Positions 38,742 through 47,781 of a stretch of 64,000 nucleotides of DNA are shown here, piece after piece. The DNA is taken from NCBI GenBank assembly GCA_963780805.1, contig CAWADP010000010.1, positions 558,001 through 622,000 on the forward strand, in the 5' to 3' direction. Each line of letters starts with the position of its first letter. The first letter of the stretch is position 1. The notes under the pieces are model-generated. The model searched no databases. It saw nothing but the letters and a program-made list of their open reading frames with translations, and was not told where the DNA came from. The position numbers and the translations under genes are program-made. The DNA comes from JASHVB01 sp963780805. GTDB lineage: Bacteria > Pseudomonadota > Alphaproteobacteria > Acetobacterales > Acetobacteraceae.

Positions 38742-38773
38742 GGCCCCGTCAGTCATGTCGGGGCCGTTTTCTC
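38742..38773 (+). terminator. Terminator-like hairpin, copy 2
   Basis: CGGCCCCG with CGGGGCCG around TCAGTCATGT, followed by TTTTCTCG. It follows the NKWYS remnant at about 180 bases. The bases after the T-run (GCGGCAGGGCGGCGGC) resemble those after copy 1. Confidence 0.7.
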
Positions 38774-38997
38774 GCGGCAGGGCGGCGGCTCGCCAGGGGC
38801 GGCGGGGAATCCACGGTTGCCGCATGGTAGATTCGAGCGCCGTCCTTCAGGGCCGCCAGAGCTTCGTACCGCTCCGCCAGCCGCCGCGACACGGCCGCCT
38901 GCGCCTCGGTTCGCTGCTTTGCCGCTTCGCGATGCCGTTGCGCGATCTGCCGAAGCTGCCCCGCCGTCCTGGCGGAGAAGGGGGTGGATTCAGGCAT
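38749..38997 (-). CDS. Small helical hypothetical protein
   Basis: Within a longer open frame, ATG 38997 opens an 82-residue product whose centre is a long charged helix (AGQLRQIAQRHREAAKQRTE, QAAVSRRLAERYEALAALKD). It ends inside the terminator-like hairpin copy 2. The regular helix and strong codon bias support coding, but no ribosome site is obvious and no family is known. It could be a small regulatory or structural protein in the accessory block. Confidence 0.4.
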   Translation of the reverse strand: MPESTPFSARTAGQLRQIAQRHREAAKQRTEAQAAVSRRLAERYEALAALKDGARIYHAATVDSPPPLASRRPAARKRPRHD

Positions 38998-39137
38998 GTG
39001 TCCGATTGCCGGCGAGCCGTTACAGTCACTTGAGTTACCGAACGCACCACAAAGCGCGAGGTTGCAAACCATCATGAGCCGCTCCGCTATAACCGGGCGG
39101 CGGCGGGATGACGCCACTGCTGCCTTACGGTGAGCGA

Positions 39138-39171
39138 CAAAAAAACGCGCCGCGGGGAAGTGCGGCGCGCC
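39138..39171 (-). terminator. Strong rho-independent terminator, minus strand
   Basis: On the minus strand GCGCGCCGC, loop ACTTCCCC, GCGGCGCG is followed by seven Ts. The transcript it ends would come from 39172-39700, where I recognise no gene. A small RNA is possible there. The remaining sequence to 39820 shows only a 13-base direct repeat (GTCGCGCGCCAGG at 39298 and 39313). Confidence 0.75.
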
Positions 39172-39820
39172 AAGTTTGGGAGGATCACACACTCACGCTG
39201 GGCCGTAGGGAGAGAGCGGCCTGGCAGGAACGGAGTAGTCCGCAAATCCTTACACCATCGTTGCATGTCATCGGATTGTCTGCCGATGTCACCTTTTGTC
39301 GCGCGCCAGGTTGTCGCGCGCCAGGCCAGGCCCGATGCTCTCCCGCTGCAGGCGGCATCGCGGTCCGCGCGTGGGGTTGCGGCGGCCGACAAAATCGTGC
39401 GCGAACCGCATGTGTCCCGGCGCGGACGAGAGCAGTGGCGCCGCATCTTGAGTGTCAGGCCTGCGGACAACCCTGCTGCGGCCTGACTGGGCAAAGCCTG
39501 CGGCTCGCGGGGATCGCATTTTCTCACAAAGTTGCCAGCAAGGGCAGAAAGACGCACAGAGCATGTCCTGGCGATCCATCCGTCGGTGCGGTGGCCGATG
39601 GATGGGTTCGCCCCCTTTATGAATCTTGAATCGCTCCCTCTGTGAAAAAAACAACGGCCTTGTTGATCGAGCTCGAATTTGCAGAAAAGATCGAATGCAA
39701 ATTACCAGCGGCTGATAGCCTGCAACTGCGCCAGCGCGGGGACGTCGGCGCGCAAGCGGGATGTCCGCCTTGGCGGTGAGGCTATCGGGACCATGGGTGC
39801 AAACCAACTCCGCGACACCA

Positions 39821-39865
39821 TCTTGCGCCCCCCAGTCTTGCGCCCCCCAGTCTTGCGCCCCCTAG
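39821..39865. repeat. 15-bp minisatellite upstream of the MarR gene
   Basis: TCTTGCGCCCCCCAG occurs three times in tandem, the last with one change. If translated in the MarR frame it would give ILRPPVLRPPVLRPLV, so it may be leader DNA or an N-terminal extension. Confidence 0.85.
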
Positions 39866-39888
39866 TCAGTCGCGCCATCGTATCGACT

Positions 39889-40374
39889 ATGTCCCCGCTC
39901 AAGCTGCCGCCGGTCACGCTCGGCCGCTTCGCCGGCGGCGTCGGCTTCCATTTGCGCCGCACGCACGAGGCGGTGCAGCAGCACATCGCGGCCGCCCTCG
40001 CGGATATCGGACTGCTGCCGATCCACGCCGAGGTGCTGGCCTTCATCAACGATAATCCCGGCACCACCCCCTCGGTGATCGCGGATGCGTTGGGGCGCGA
40101 CCGGTCCAGCGTCACCGGCATCCTGCGCATCCTGTTGGACCAGGGGCTGATCGATCGCACCCGCAGCAGCCGTGACCGCCGCGCGGCGCTGCTGGGCCTC
40201 ACGCCCACGGGCGAAGCCATTCTCCCCCGGTTGCTGCAAAGGACCACCGCAAGCGAGGCGGCGCTTGACCGCGTCCTGGGGCAGGACAAGCCTGCCTTCC
40301 TCGAACACTTGCACCGCGTCACCGTGGCGCTGGCAGAGAGGGATCGCTCCCATGACACAGGCGACGACCTATGA
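39889..40374 (+). CDS. MarR-family transcriptional regulator
   Basis: The product has the winged-helix MarR fold: EAVQQHIAAALADIGLLPIHAEVL as the dimer and first helices, TPSVIADALGRDRSSVTGILRILLDQGLI for the DNA-reading helices, and the wing RTRSSRDRRAALLGLTPTGE. The C-terminal helices complete a 161-residue protein, the usual size. I chose ATG 39889; an upstream ATG at 39793 would add residues made by the minisatellite. Its end overlaps the start of the CoA-ligase gene by 23 bases, so the two are translated together and the regulator probably controls the ligase in response to an acid or its CoA ester. Confidence 0.85.
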   Translation: MSPLKLPPVTLGRFAGGVGFHLRRTHEAVQQHIAAALADIGLLPIHAEVLAFINDNPGTTPSVIADALGRDRSSVTGILRILLDQGLIDRTRSSRDRRAALLGLTPTGEAILPRLLQRTTASEAALDRVLGQDKPAFLEHLHRVTVALAERDRSHDTGDDL

Positions 40375-42241
40375 GCAAGCGTATGCCGCCTGGCAGCGGG
40401 ATCCGGAAGCATGGTGGGCAGCGGCGGCCGAGGGCATCGCATGGGACACGCGTTGGGACCGCGTGTTCGATCCGGCGCTCGGGCCGTACGGGCAGTGGTT
40501 CGCCGGCGGCCGCCTGAACACCTGCCATAACTGCATCGACCGCCACGTCTCCGCCGGCCGCGGCGAGCAAGCCGCGCTGATCTGGGTCAGCGCGATGACC
40601 GGGCGCATCGAAACCTTCACCTATGCCCAGATGCAGACCCGCACAGCGAAGTTCGCCGGCGCGCTGGCACGGCTGGGGGTGGGGCGCGGCGACCGCGTGG
40701 TGATCTACCTGCCGATGGTGCCGGAGGCCGCGGTCGCCATGCTCGCCTGTGCGCGGCTGGGGGCGATCCATTCGGTGGTGTTCGGCGGGTTCGCCGCGGC
40801 GGAGCTCGCCAGCCGCATCGCCGACGCGCGGCCGAAGGTGATCGTCTCCGCCTCCTGCGGCCTCGAACCCGGCCGCGTCATCCGTTACAAGCCCCTGCTC
40901 GATGCCGCCATCGCGCTGTCGCCGCACAAGCCGGACGCCTGCCTGATCCTGCAACGCGAGCAAGCGCTGTGTGCACTGACGCCGGGGCGGGATTTCGATC
41001 TGGCCGAAGCCGAGGCCGCCGGCGAACCGCAGGATTGCGTGCCGGTGGCGGCCACCGATCCCTTGTACATCCTCTACACGTCGGGAACGACAGGACGGCC
41101 GAAGGGCGTGGTGCGCGACAATGGCGGACACGCGGTGGCGCTGTGGAACTCGATGCGCATGTTGTACGGCGTGGACGCCGGGGATGTCTATTGGGCCGCG
41201 TCCGATGTCGGCTGGGTGGTCGGCCACAGCTACATCGTTTACGCGCCGCTGCTGCGCGGCTGCACGTCCATCATGTACGAAGGCAAGCCGGTCGGCACGC
41301 CCGATGCCGGCGCGTTCTGGCGGGTAATCGCGCAGCATGGGGTGAAGGTGATGTTCACCGCCCCCACGGCGATGCGCGCGATCAAGCAGCAGGACCCGGA
41401 CGGCAAGTTTCTTGCGCGGCACGATCTTGCTAAATTTGAATCCCTGTTCTTGGCCGGCGAACGCTGCGATCCGTCGACCGCGGAATGGGCGGCGGCGTTG
41501 TTGCAACGGCCGGTGGTCGATCACTGGTGGCAGACCGAGACCGGCTGGGCAATCACCAGCGGCTTCCGCGAATTTGGACTGTTTCCGTTCCATCCCGGCT
41601 CCGGCGGTCGTCCGTGTCCGGGCTACGACCTGCAAGTGCTGGACGACGACGGCCACCTGATGCCGCGCGGCGAGACCGGGAACCTGTGCGTCAAGCTGCC
41701 GCTGCCGCCGGGCTGCGCCCCGACGTTGTGGCAGAACGACGACGGCTACCGCGCCGCTTACCTCGGCGATTTTCCCGGCTGGTATCGCACCGGCGATGCG
41801 GGCGTGATCGACCCCAATGGCGACGTGTCGGTGATGGGCCGCACCGACGACGTGATCAACGTCGCCGGCCACCGCCTGTCCACCGGGCAGATGGAGGAGG
41901 TACTGGCCGCGCATGCAGATGTGGCGGAATGCGCGGTCGTGGGTGCGACGGACACGCTGAAGGGTCAGGCGCCGATCGGTTTCGTGGTGTTGAAAGCGGG
42001 CGTGAACCGGCCGGAGGCGGAGATCTGCGTCGAACTGGTGGCAATGGTGCGCGACCGTATCGGGCCGGTGGCGGCGTTCCGCGACGCGCGGGTGGTGCCG
42101 CGGTTGCCGAAGACACGATCAGGCAAGATCCTGCGCGCCAGCATCCGCCTCATCGCCGATGGGGAGAGCGTGCCGGTGCCGCCGACGATCGAGGACCCCG
42201 CGGCGCTGGATGAGATCAGGCGCGTGCTGGGGCGGCCCTGA
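40352..42241 (+). CDS. prpE: Propionyl/acetyl-CoA synthetase family ligase (PrpE-like)
   Basis: The 629-residue enzyme activates propionate or a related short acid to its CoA ester through an acyl-AMP. The acetyl-CoA synthetase N-terminal domain (YEQAYAAWQRDPEAWW, NTCHNCIDRHV) is followed by the AMP-binding core LYILYTSGTTGRPKGVVRD, the DHWWQTETGWAI acyl-pocket motif, GYRTGD-like WYRTGDAG, and the C-terminal lysine motif LPKTRSGKILR. NTCHNC with VVRDNGGHAVAL is the PrpE rather than Acs wording. The start is inside the preceding marR gene. It probably serves propionate or branched-acid entry to metabolism. Confidence 0.88.
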   Translation: MTQATTYEQAYAAWQRDPEAWWAAAAEGIAWDTRWDRVFDPALGPYGQWFAGGRLNTCHNCIDRHVSAGRGEQAALIWVSAMTGRIETFTYAQMQTRTAKFAGALARLGVGRGDRVVIYLPMVPEAAVAMLACARLGAIHSVVFGGFAAAELASRIADARPKVIVSASCGLEPGRVIRYKPLLDAAIALSPHKPDACLILQREQALCALTPGRDFDLAEAEAAGEPQDCVPVAATDPLYILYTSGTTGRPKGVVRDNGGHAVALWNSMRMLYGVDAGDVYWAASDVGWVVGHSYIVYAPLLRGCTSIMYEGKPVGTPDAGAFWRVIAQHGVKVMFTAPTAMRAIKQQDPDGKFLARHDLAKFESLFLAGERCDPSTAEWAAALLQRPVVDHWWQTETGWAITSGFREFGLFPFHPGSGGRPCPGYDLQVLDDDGHLMPRGETGNLCVKLPLPPGCAPTLWQNDDGYRAAYLGDFPGWYRTGDAGVIDPNGDVSVMGRTDDVINVAGHRLSTGQMEEVLAAHADVAECAVVGATDTLKGQAPIGFVVLKAGVNRPEAEICVELVAMVRDRIGPVAAFRDARVVPRLPKTRSGKILRASIRLIADGESVPVPPTIEDPAALDEIRRVLGRP

Positions 42242-42298
42242 GCAGCAAATCCGAAATCACTGCACCCTCAGCCGGCCGGAGGGCATGCCTGGGCCAGC

Positions 42299-42381
42299 TG
42301 TCATTGCGAGCGCAGCGAAGCAATCTCCCCGAGAGTACGCACGTTACTCGCGGGAGATTGCTTCGCTGCGTTCGCGATGAC
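42299..42381. repeat. R1 palindromic repeat, best-preserved copy
   Basis: TGTCATTGCGAGCGCAGCGA and AGCAATCTCCCCGAG on the left pair with CGCGGGAGATTGCTTCGCTG and CGTTCGCGATGACA on the right, around a loop with ACGCACGT. The whole element can form one long stem. It lies between the ligase and monooxygenase stops. Confidence 0.9.
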
Positions 42382-42477
42382 ATGCACGATACATTCCAGG
42401 CACGCCATGACGTGCGCCATTGCGTTCGAAATAACGCTCACATCGACAGTCGGACGCCAATCCTCAAAGTCGAAGCA

Positions 42478-43527
42478 TTAGTGAAAACGCGGCATGACCT
42501 CCTGGCACAGCAACCGGGTAGCCGCCATCACCCGCGCATGCGGGATCTTCCCGCCGCAATTCAATTCCAGCAGCACACCGTCGAGCCCCAGATCGTCCTG
42601 CAACGCCTGCAGTTGCGCGCTGACCGAATCCGGCGTGCCGATGAACACCGAACCGCGCACCGCCTCGTCATAGGTCATCGTCGCCAGCCGCTCGGCGGTT
42701 GCGTTGCGGCGATCCGCCGCATCGACGCCGGCGCGCCTCGCGGAATCCGCCAGCAGCCGCGACTGTGCGCGGTAGTAATGCAGCAGGCTGGCCTCGGCAT
42801 CATCGCGGGCTTCTTGCGGCGTGGTGCCGATATAGCCCGGGGCGCGCAGGAACACCTGGCCTCGCCCCGCATGCCCCGCCGCGGCATAGGCTTCCCGATA
42901 CGCCGCGATCTGCGGCGCGAACATCCGTGCATCCTCGTGCCGGACGGCGAGGAAGATCGGCAGGCCCTGCCGCCCGGTGGTAGCGAACGTGTCCGGACTG
43001 GTTGCGGCGATGCGGATCGGCGGCAGTGGCTTCTGGTAAGGCTGCGGCGTGACGGTGACATCCTGGAATGAGTGGAAGCGGCCCTGGTAGGAGATCACCG
43101 GCTCGGTCCACGCCTTCAGAATGATGTCCAACGTTTCCGCGAAGCGCTCGCGGCTTTCGGCATAGGGCACGCCATACGCTTCATAGGTCTTCGCCACCCC
43201 GCTGCGGCCGACGCCGAAGATCAGGCGGCCCTGGCTGATCTGATCGACCGTCGCCGCTTCCTCGGCGATGCGCAGCGGATTGCACAACGGCAGCACCTGC
43301 ACCGCGACGCCGATCTTCAAGCGCCGGGTGCGCGCGGCGATCGCGCTGGCGATGCACATCGGCGACGACAGCACGGAGCGTTCCGGATCGAAATGCAGCT
43401 CCGCCAGCCAGATGGCGTCGAGGCCCCAACGCTCGGCGCCGTCGATGATCTCGAAGGCTTCCGCGAAGGCTTCCGCGTCCGGTCGGCCGGGCAATGATGG
43501 AAACTCGTGAAAGATACCGAACTCCAT
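42478..43527 (-). CDS. Luciferase-like (LLM class) flavin monooxygenase
   Basis: The 349-residue protein has the bacterial luciferase TIM barrel of FMNH2-dependent monooxygenases: EFGIFHEFPSLPG at the start, GLDAIWLAELHF, KIGVAVQVLPLCNPLRIAEE and QISQGRLIFGVGRSG, then the ISYQGRFHSFQDV insertion region. It needs a flavin reductase partner, which is not adjacent. GGAG precedes ATG 43527, and the longer open frame upstream is not conserved in character. The gene is alone between repeat-rich intergenic regions. The substrate is not predictable. Confidence 0.87.
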   Translation of the reverse strand: MEFGIFHEFPSLPGRPDAEAFAEAFEIIDGAERWGLDAIWLAELHFDPERSVLSSPMCIASAIAARTRRLKIGVAVQVLPLCNPLRIAEEAATVDQISQGRLIFGVGRSGVAKTYEAYGVPYAESRERFAETLDIILKAWTEPVISYQGRFHSFQDVTVTPQPYQKPLPPIRIAATSPDTFATTGRQGLPIFLAVRHEDARMFAPQIAAYREAYAAAGHAGRGQVFLRAPGYIGTTPQEARDDAEASLLHYYRAQSRLLADSARRAGVDAADRRNATAERLATMTYDEAVRGSVFIGTPDSVSAQLQALQDDLGLDGVLLELNCGGKIPHARVMAATRLLCQEVMPRFH

Positions 43528-43728
43528 GAACGCCGCTCCTCCAGTTGCGCCGGATGATAAGCGGCCAACGTTCGGGGCGTCCACCGGGCGGGAGTAGGGG
43601 AAACGGGTGAGCAGGAGCGCGCTGATGCCGGCACGGCGTGCGGCGATTTGGTTGAATGCCAAGACTGACTGGTTGGATACCGAGACTCACTCGAACCGAG
43701 ATCGATGTTGGCGGCGCCGCTTTTTCAG

Positions 43729-43835
43729 CACGGAGGAACGGCGGAGAACCACGGTGAACACGGAGTTGGAGGGGTCCCGGCAGCCGGAGCCCCTCCGACC
43801 CCGTGTTCACCGTGGTTCTCTGCCGTTCCTCCGTG
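43729..43835. repeat. Long inverted repeat with 46-bp arms
   Basis: Arms 43729-43774 and 43790-43835 pair with three mismatches around a 15-base loop. The wording CACGGAGGAACGGC and CCACGGTGAACACGG belongs to a hairpin style widespread in bacteria and recalls the CACGAAG hairpin at 13603. Otherwise 43528-44012 holds no gene. Confidence 0.92.
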
Positions 43836-44012
43836 CGAAAATATGGTGAATCGCGCGGCACCGTCGGTGGGTCATCCCGCCCGGTTTCGTCCAGCCCGTG
43901 ATTCACCGATTGCCCCCCCGTCACCGCGGAGTCACCGCGGCGTCCCGCGTTGACGCCCCCCACCCCCGCGCCTAGCTTCCGCCTCCCTCTTGCAACTCCG
44001 GGGAAACACCCA

Positions 44013-44792
44013 ATGCCCAACAAGCTCAAGACGCGCATCGCCGCCGGCAAGGCGTGCGTCAATGGCTGGCTCGCCATCCCGTCCGGCTTCTCGGCCGAGG
44101 TCATGGCCCAATGCGGCTGGGACAGCGTCACCGTGGACATGCAGCACGGCGTGCAGGACTACCAGTCGATGGTGCAGTGCTTCCAGGCGATGGACCGCCA
44201 TCCGATCACCCCGCTGGTGCGCGTTCCCTGGAATGAGCCGGGCATCATCGGCAAGGCGCTGGACGGCGGCGCGTGGGGCATCATCTGCCCGATGGTGAAC
44301 AACAAGGCCGAAGCCCAGGCGCTGGCCTCCTACTCGCTGTATCCGCCGGCCGGCAAGCGCAGCAACGGCCCGATCCGCGCCGCCATGTACGGCGAGGCCT
44401 CCAGCTACCAGACCATCGCCAACGACGAAGTGCTGGTGATCCCGATGATCGAGACCCAGCAGGGCATCGACAACATCGACGAAATTCTGCAGGTCCCCGG
44501 CATCAGCGGCATCTATATCGGTCCGTCGGACATGGGATTCTCGCTGGGCCTGGTACCGATGCTCGACCGCGAGGAGCCGCTGATCCTGGGCATCTATGAA
44601 AAGCTGCTGGCGAGCTGCCGGAGGCACGGCAAGTTCGCGGGCATCCATAACGGCACCCCAGCCTACGCGGCGCGCATGATCAAGATGGGCTTCCAGTTCG
44701 TTACGATCGCCAACGACAGCGGCTTGATGGCTCGCGCCGCGCGCGAGGCGGTGACGGCCACCCGCAAGGCGGCAGGGGACGTGGCGAACTAG
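44013..44792 (+). CDS. HpcH/HpaI-family aldolase
   Basis: The 259-residue protein is a class II aldolase of the 2-keto-3-deoxy acid type, which cleaves substances such as 4-hydroxy-2-oxoheptanedioate or 2-keto-3-deoxy sugars to pyruvate and an aldehyde. It shows the catalytic His in TVDMQHGVQDY, Arg in PLVRVPWNEPG, and the metal ligands in VIPMIETQQGIDNIDEI and IYIGPSDMGFSLG. GGGGAA stands before ATG 44013. It could complete the sugar-acid route begun by the dehydratase 36 kb away, but nothing in the sequence links them. Confidence 0.88.
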   Translation: MPNKLKTRIAAGKACVNGWLAIPSGFSAEVMAQCGWDSVTVDMQHGVQDYQSMVQCFQAMDRHPITPLVRVPWNEPGIIGKALDGGAWGIICPMVNNKAEAQALASYSLYPPAGKRSNGPIRAAMYGEASSYQTIANDEVLVIPMIETQQGIDNIDEILQVPGISGIYIGPSDMGFSLGLVPMLDREEPLILGIYEKLLASCRRHGKFAGIHNGTPAYAARMIKMGFQFVTIANDSGLMARAAREAVTATRKAAGDVAN

Positions 44793-44926
44793 TGTTCAGA
44801 CTCTTACGGTCGCGGTCCGCCCCGGAGCTGTCCTTGCGAACGAAGCGAAGCAATGAGAGCTCCGCCAGCGGTGTCGAAGCGCCAGGATAGCCGCGCCGGA
44901 GCATTTCCGCCCTCCCTCGACTTCCC

Positions 44927-45020
44927 TGTCATTGCGAGGCGCGAAGCGGACGAAGCAATCTCCTTCAAGTGGCGCTCGAAGGTTCATGCTCCCGCTGATG
45001 GAGATTGCTTCGTCGCTATG
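44927..45020. repeat. R1 palindromic repeat, GGCGCGAAG variant
   Basis: TGTCATTGCGAGGCGCGAAG and GAAGCAATCTCC pair with GGAGATTGCTTCGTCGC. A half copy (CCTTGCGAACGAAGCGAAGCA) lies just upstream at about 44832. It separates the aldolase gene from aat; nothing else is seen there. Confidence 0.8.
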
Positions 45021-45127
45021 CTCCTAACAAGAAACACCTCCCCTTGTGGGAGGGGGAAGCCGTCTCCTCTCAAATTGTGCTCGCATGGGCTTCCCTTCGC
45101 GGCCTCGCCCGCCGCACAATGCCCCCC

Positions 45128-45787
45128 ATGTCGCGACGCGTGGTGGAGATCACGGCGGACCTGATGCTGCGGGCCTATCGCCACGGGCTGTTCCCCATGG
45201 CGGAGACCCGCCGCGGCGACCGGCTGTTCTGGCTCGACCCGGAACGCCGCGGCATCCTGCCGCTCGACCGCTTCCACCTGCCGCGCCGGCTGCGCCGCAC
45301 GGTGCTGTCCGATGTGTTCGAGGTCTCCGCCGACCGCGACTTCGCCGCCGCCATCGCCGGCTGCGCAACCCCCGTCCCCGGCCGCGAGGACACCTGGATC
45401 AATCCGCAAATCGAACGACTTTTCTCGGAACTGCACCGCATGGGCCATGCCCATTCGATCGAATGCCGCCAGGCCGGCGCGCTGGTCGGCGGGCTCTATG
45501 GCGTGGCGATCGGCGGCGCCTTCTTCGGCGAGAGCATGTTCAGTTTCGTCACCGACGCCTCCAAGGTGGCACTGGTGCACCTGGTGGCGCGGTTGCGGCT
45601 CGGCGGCTACCGATTGCTCGACACGCAGTTCGTCACGGCGCACCTCACGCAGTTCGGCGCCATTGAAATCCCGCGCGAAGAGTACCGGGCGCGCCTTGCC
45701 GTTGTGGTGGAGGCCAAGGCGCGGTGGCCGGCCGATCCTGACCCGGCTATGATCCGCGGCGAAATCCGCGCGATTGCGCAACATTGA
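45128..45787 (+). CDS. aat: Leucyl/phenylalanyl-tRNA--protein transferase
   Basis: Aat adds Leu or Phe from aminoacyl-tRNA to proteins with N-terminal Lys or Arg, marking them for ClpAPS degradation. The protein has LMLRAYRHGLFPMAE, the FWLDPERRGILPLD block, FAAAIAGCA with TWINPQIERLFSELHRMGHAHSIEC, and LVGGLYGVAIGGAFFGESMFS, all diagnostic for the family. At 219 residues from ATG 45128 it has the normal size; ATG 45119 is an alternative. Neither has a good ribosome site. The N-degron adaptor and ClpA are not in the window. Confidence 0.93.
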   Translation: MSRRVVEITADLMLRAYRHGLFPMAETRRGDRLFWLDPERRGILPLDRFHLPRRLRRTVLSDVFEVSADRDFAAAIAGCATPVPGREDTWINPQIERLFSELHRMGHAHSIECRQAGALVGGLYGVAIGGAFFGESMFSFVTDASKVALVHLVARLRLGGYRLLDTQFVTAHLTQFGAIEIPREEYRARLAVVVEAKARWPADPDPAMIRGEIRAIAQH

Positions 45788-45846
45788 CTCCAGGCTGTCG
45801 TGCGCGGCAGTTTTGGAGGATCAGCAGCCAAAGGGGCCGGAACGTC

Positions 45847-46458
45847 ATGACGCGGATACAAGCCTTGCTTGTCACCACACTCGCTTGCGCCGCGGCTGTC
45901 CCGGCCGCGGCGCAGGACCATCCGTTGTTCCATCCCAGCCACGACGTGATGGTGGAATACCACGTCGTCAACACGCGGCCCGGCGACCATCGCTCCGACA
46001 CGGTGCGCATGTATTTCACCGATGGCGGCATGAAGATCCGTATGGAGCCGGTGGGCCAGCCCGGCTACTCCATCATCGACCGCCACGCCAACCTCATGCT
46101 GATGGTGATGGTGCCGCAACATATTTATGTGGAGATGACCTACGATCCGAAGCGGATCATGGCCTTCGATGAGACGGATGCGACCCTGACCCGCAGCGGC
46201 TCGGATACCGTCGCCGGCATCGGCTGCACGGTCTATGACGCCGAGCGGCAGGGCCACCGAGGATTGCTCTGCATCAGCAGCGATGGCTTGTTGCTGCGCG
46301 CCAGGAGTAATGATCCTGGCGCGCCGAATGGTGGCATGGAGGCGACCAGTGTCACCTATGGCCCGCAGCCCGCCAGCTTGTTCGTGCCGCCACCGGGGTT
46401 TCAGCGGATCGATCCTGCCGCCATGGGCCATGGCATGCCGCCCCCGTCCTCGCGATGA
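45847..46458 (+). CDS. Hypothetical exported protein
   Basis: The 203-residue product has a signal peptide (MTRIQALLVTTLACAAAVPA, cut after AAAQ) followed by a beta-rich domain (VMVEYHVVNTRPGDHRSD; MKIRMEPVGQPGYSIIDRHA; NLMLMVMVPQHIYVEM) and two cysteines that could pair. The layout, a measured beta-sandwich with a tail of hydrophobic and proline residues, resembles DUF4412-type periplasmic proteins, but I am not sure. The gene follows aat by 59 bases on the same strand; no functional link is evident. Confidence 0.7.
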   Translation: MTRIQALLVTTLACAAAVPAAAQDHPLFHPSHDVMVEYHVVNTRPGDHRSDTVRMYFTDGGMKIRMEPVGQPGYSIIDRHANLMLMVMVPQHIYVEMTYDPKRIMAFDETDATLTRSGSDTVAGIGCTVYDAERQGHRGLLCISSDGLLLRARSNDPGAPNGGMEATSVTYGPQPASLFVPPPGFQRIDPAAMGHGMPPPSSR

Positions 46459-46656
46459 GCCTTGGGATTCGGTAACGGCGCGCCCGACCATGAGATGAAA
46501 ACTCCCGTCCCCTTGTCGGAGGGGCGGGGGAGGCGCCAACAAGAGGATTCTCAGGTTCGACCCTTCCCCCAACGGGAGGCGAGTCCCTTGCGTCCGCCCC
46601 AGCCCCTTTTCCTGACGCCTATTGGGTCAAGCCCGACTATGACGGGGCGGCTGATA

Positions 46657-47781
46657 TCACACCCGCATCGGCATCAGCACGTACAGCGCGCTGGCGTCCG
46701 CGGCGTCGCGCACCACCGTCGGGGCCGAACCGTCGGCGAAGCAGAATTCCACTTGCTCATTGATCTGGTCGGTGATGTCGTTCAGGTACCGCGCCTGGAA
46801 GCCTATCTCCAGCGGCCCCGCCTCGTATTTCACATGGTCCGCGTCGAGCTCCTCGGTCGCCGTGCCTTGCTCCGGGCTGGAGGCCGACAGCACCAGCAGG
46901 TCGCGCGCCAGCGACAGCTTCACCGGACGCGAGCGCTCGGACGAAATCGCCGCCACCCGCCCCACCGCATCGGCGAAATCCTTCTTCCCCACCCGCAGGA
47001 TCTTGTCGTTGCCGCGCGGGATCACCCGTTCGTATTCCGGGAAGGTGCCGTCGATCAGCTTGCTGGTCAGCAGCACCTGGTCGGCATGGAACTGGATGCG
47101 CGTGTCGGACAGCCCGATCTCCACATTCCCGGTGACCTCGTCGAGCAATTTGCGCAGTTCGTTGACCGTCTTGCGAGGGATGATGACGCCGGGCATGGCG
47201 CCGGCGCCGTCCGGCAGAGGCTCCTCCACGCGCGCCAGGCGATGGCCGTCGGTAGCGACGGCGCGCAGCACCTTCACGCCGTCGCTTTCGGTGACGTGCA
47301 GGTAGATGCCGTTGAGGTAGTAGCGCGTCTCCTCGGTGCTGATGGCGAAGCGTGTGCGATCGATCAGGCCGCGCAACTGCTGCGCCGACAGGTTGAACCG
47401 GTGCGGCAGGGCGCCCGCGGTCATCGACGGGAAATCTTCCGTCGGCAGCACCACCAGGCTGGTGGCATAGCGGCCGGAACGCAGCGCCAGTTGGGCGTCG
47501 CCGCCGGGATGGTCCAGTTCGACCTCGGCGCCTTCAGGCAACTTGCGGACGATTTCGTACAGCGTGGCCGCGGGGGCGGTACAGGCGCCGTTGCGGGTGG
47601 TGGTGGCGGGCACGTCCTCGACCACCGCGATTTCCATGTCGGTGGCGGTCAGCGCCAGGCGACCGTCGCGCACCGCGATCATGACGTTGGCGAGGATCGG
47701 GATGGTATTGCGGCGTTCCACCACGCTCTGGACGTGGGCCAGGGCCTTCAGCAGGGTGGCGCGGTCGGCCTTCAGCTTCAT
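46657..47781 (-). CDS. dnaN: DNA polymerase III beta sliding clamp
   Basis: The clamp rings DNA and holds the replicative polymerase. The 374-residue protein has three clamp domains: MKLKADRATLLKALAHVQSV with RRNTIPILANVMI, then TEDFPSMTAGALPHRFNLSA, and TFPEYERVIPRGNDKIL to the C-terminal ALYVLMPMRV, where the P-M-R end forms the peptide-binding pocket. The ATG at 47781 begins the conserved sequence; the open frame upstream to 48018 is not dnaN. dnaA and recF, often beside it, are not in the window. Between 46459 and 46656 lie GC-rich repeat pieces only. Confidence 0.95.
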   Translation of the reverse strand: MKLKADRATLLKALAHVQSVVERRNTIPILANVMIAVRDGRLALTATDMEIAVVEDVPATTTRNGACTAPAATLYEIVRKLPEGAEVELDHPGGDAQLALRSGRYATSLVVLPTEDFPSMTAGALPHRFNLSAQQLRGLIDRTRFAISTEETRYYLNGIYLHVTESDGVKVLRAVATDGHRLARVEEPLPDGAGAMPGVIIPRKTVNELRKLLDEVTGNVEIGLSDTRIQFHADQVLLTSKLIDGTFPEYERVIPRGNDKILRVGKKDFADAVGRVAAISSERSRPVKLSLARDLLVLSASSPEQGTATEELDADHVKYEAGPLEIGFQARYLNDITDQINEQVEFCFADGSAPTVVRDAADASALYVLMPMRV

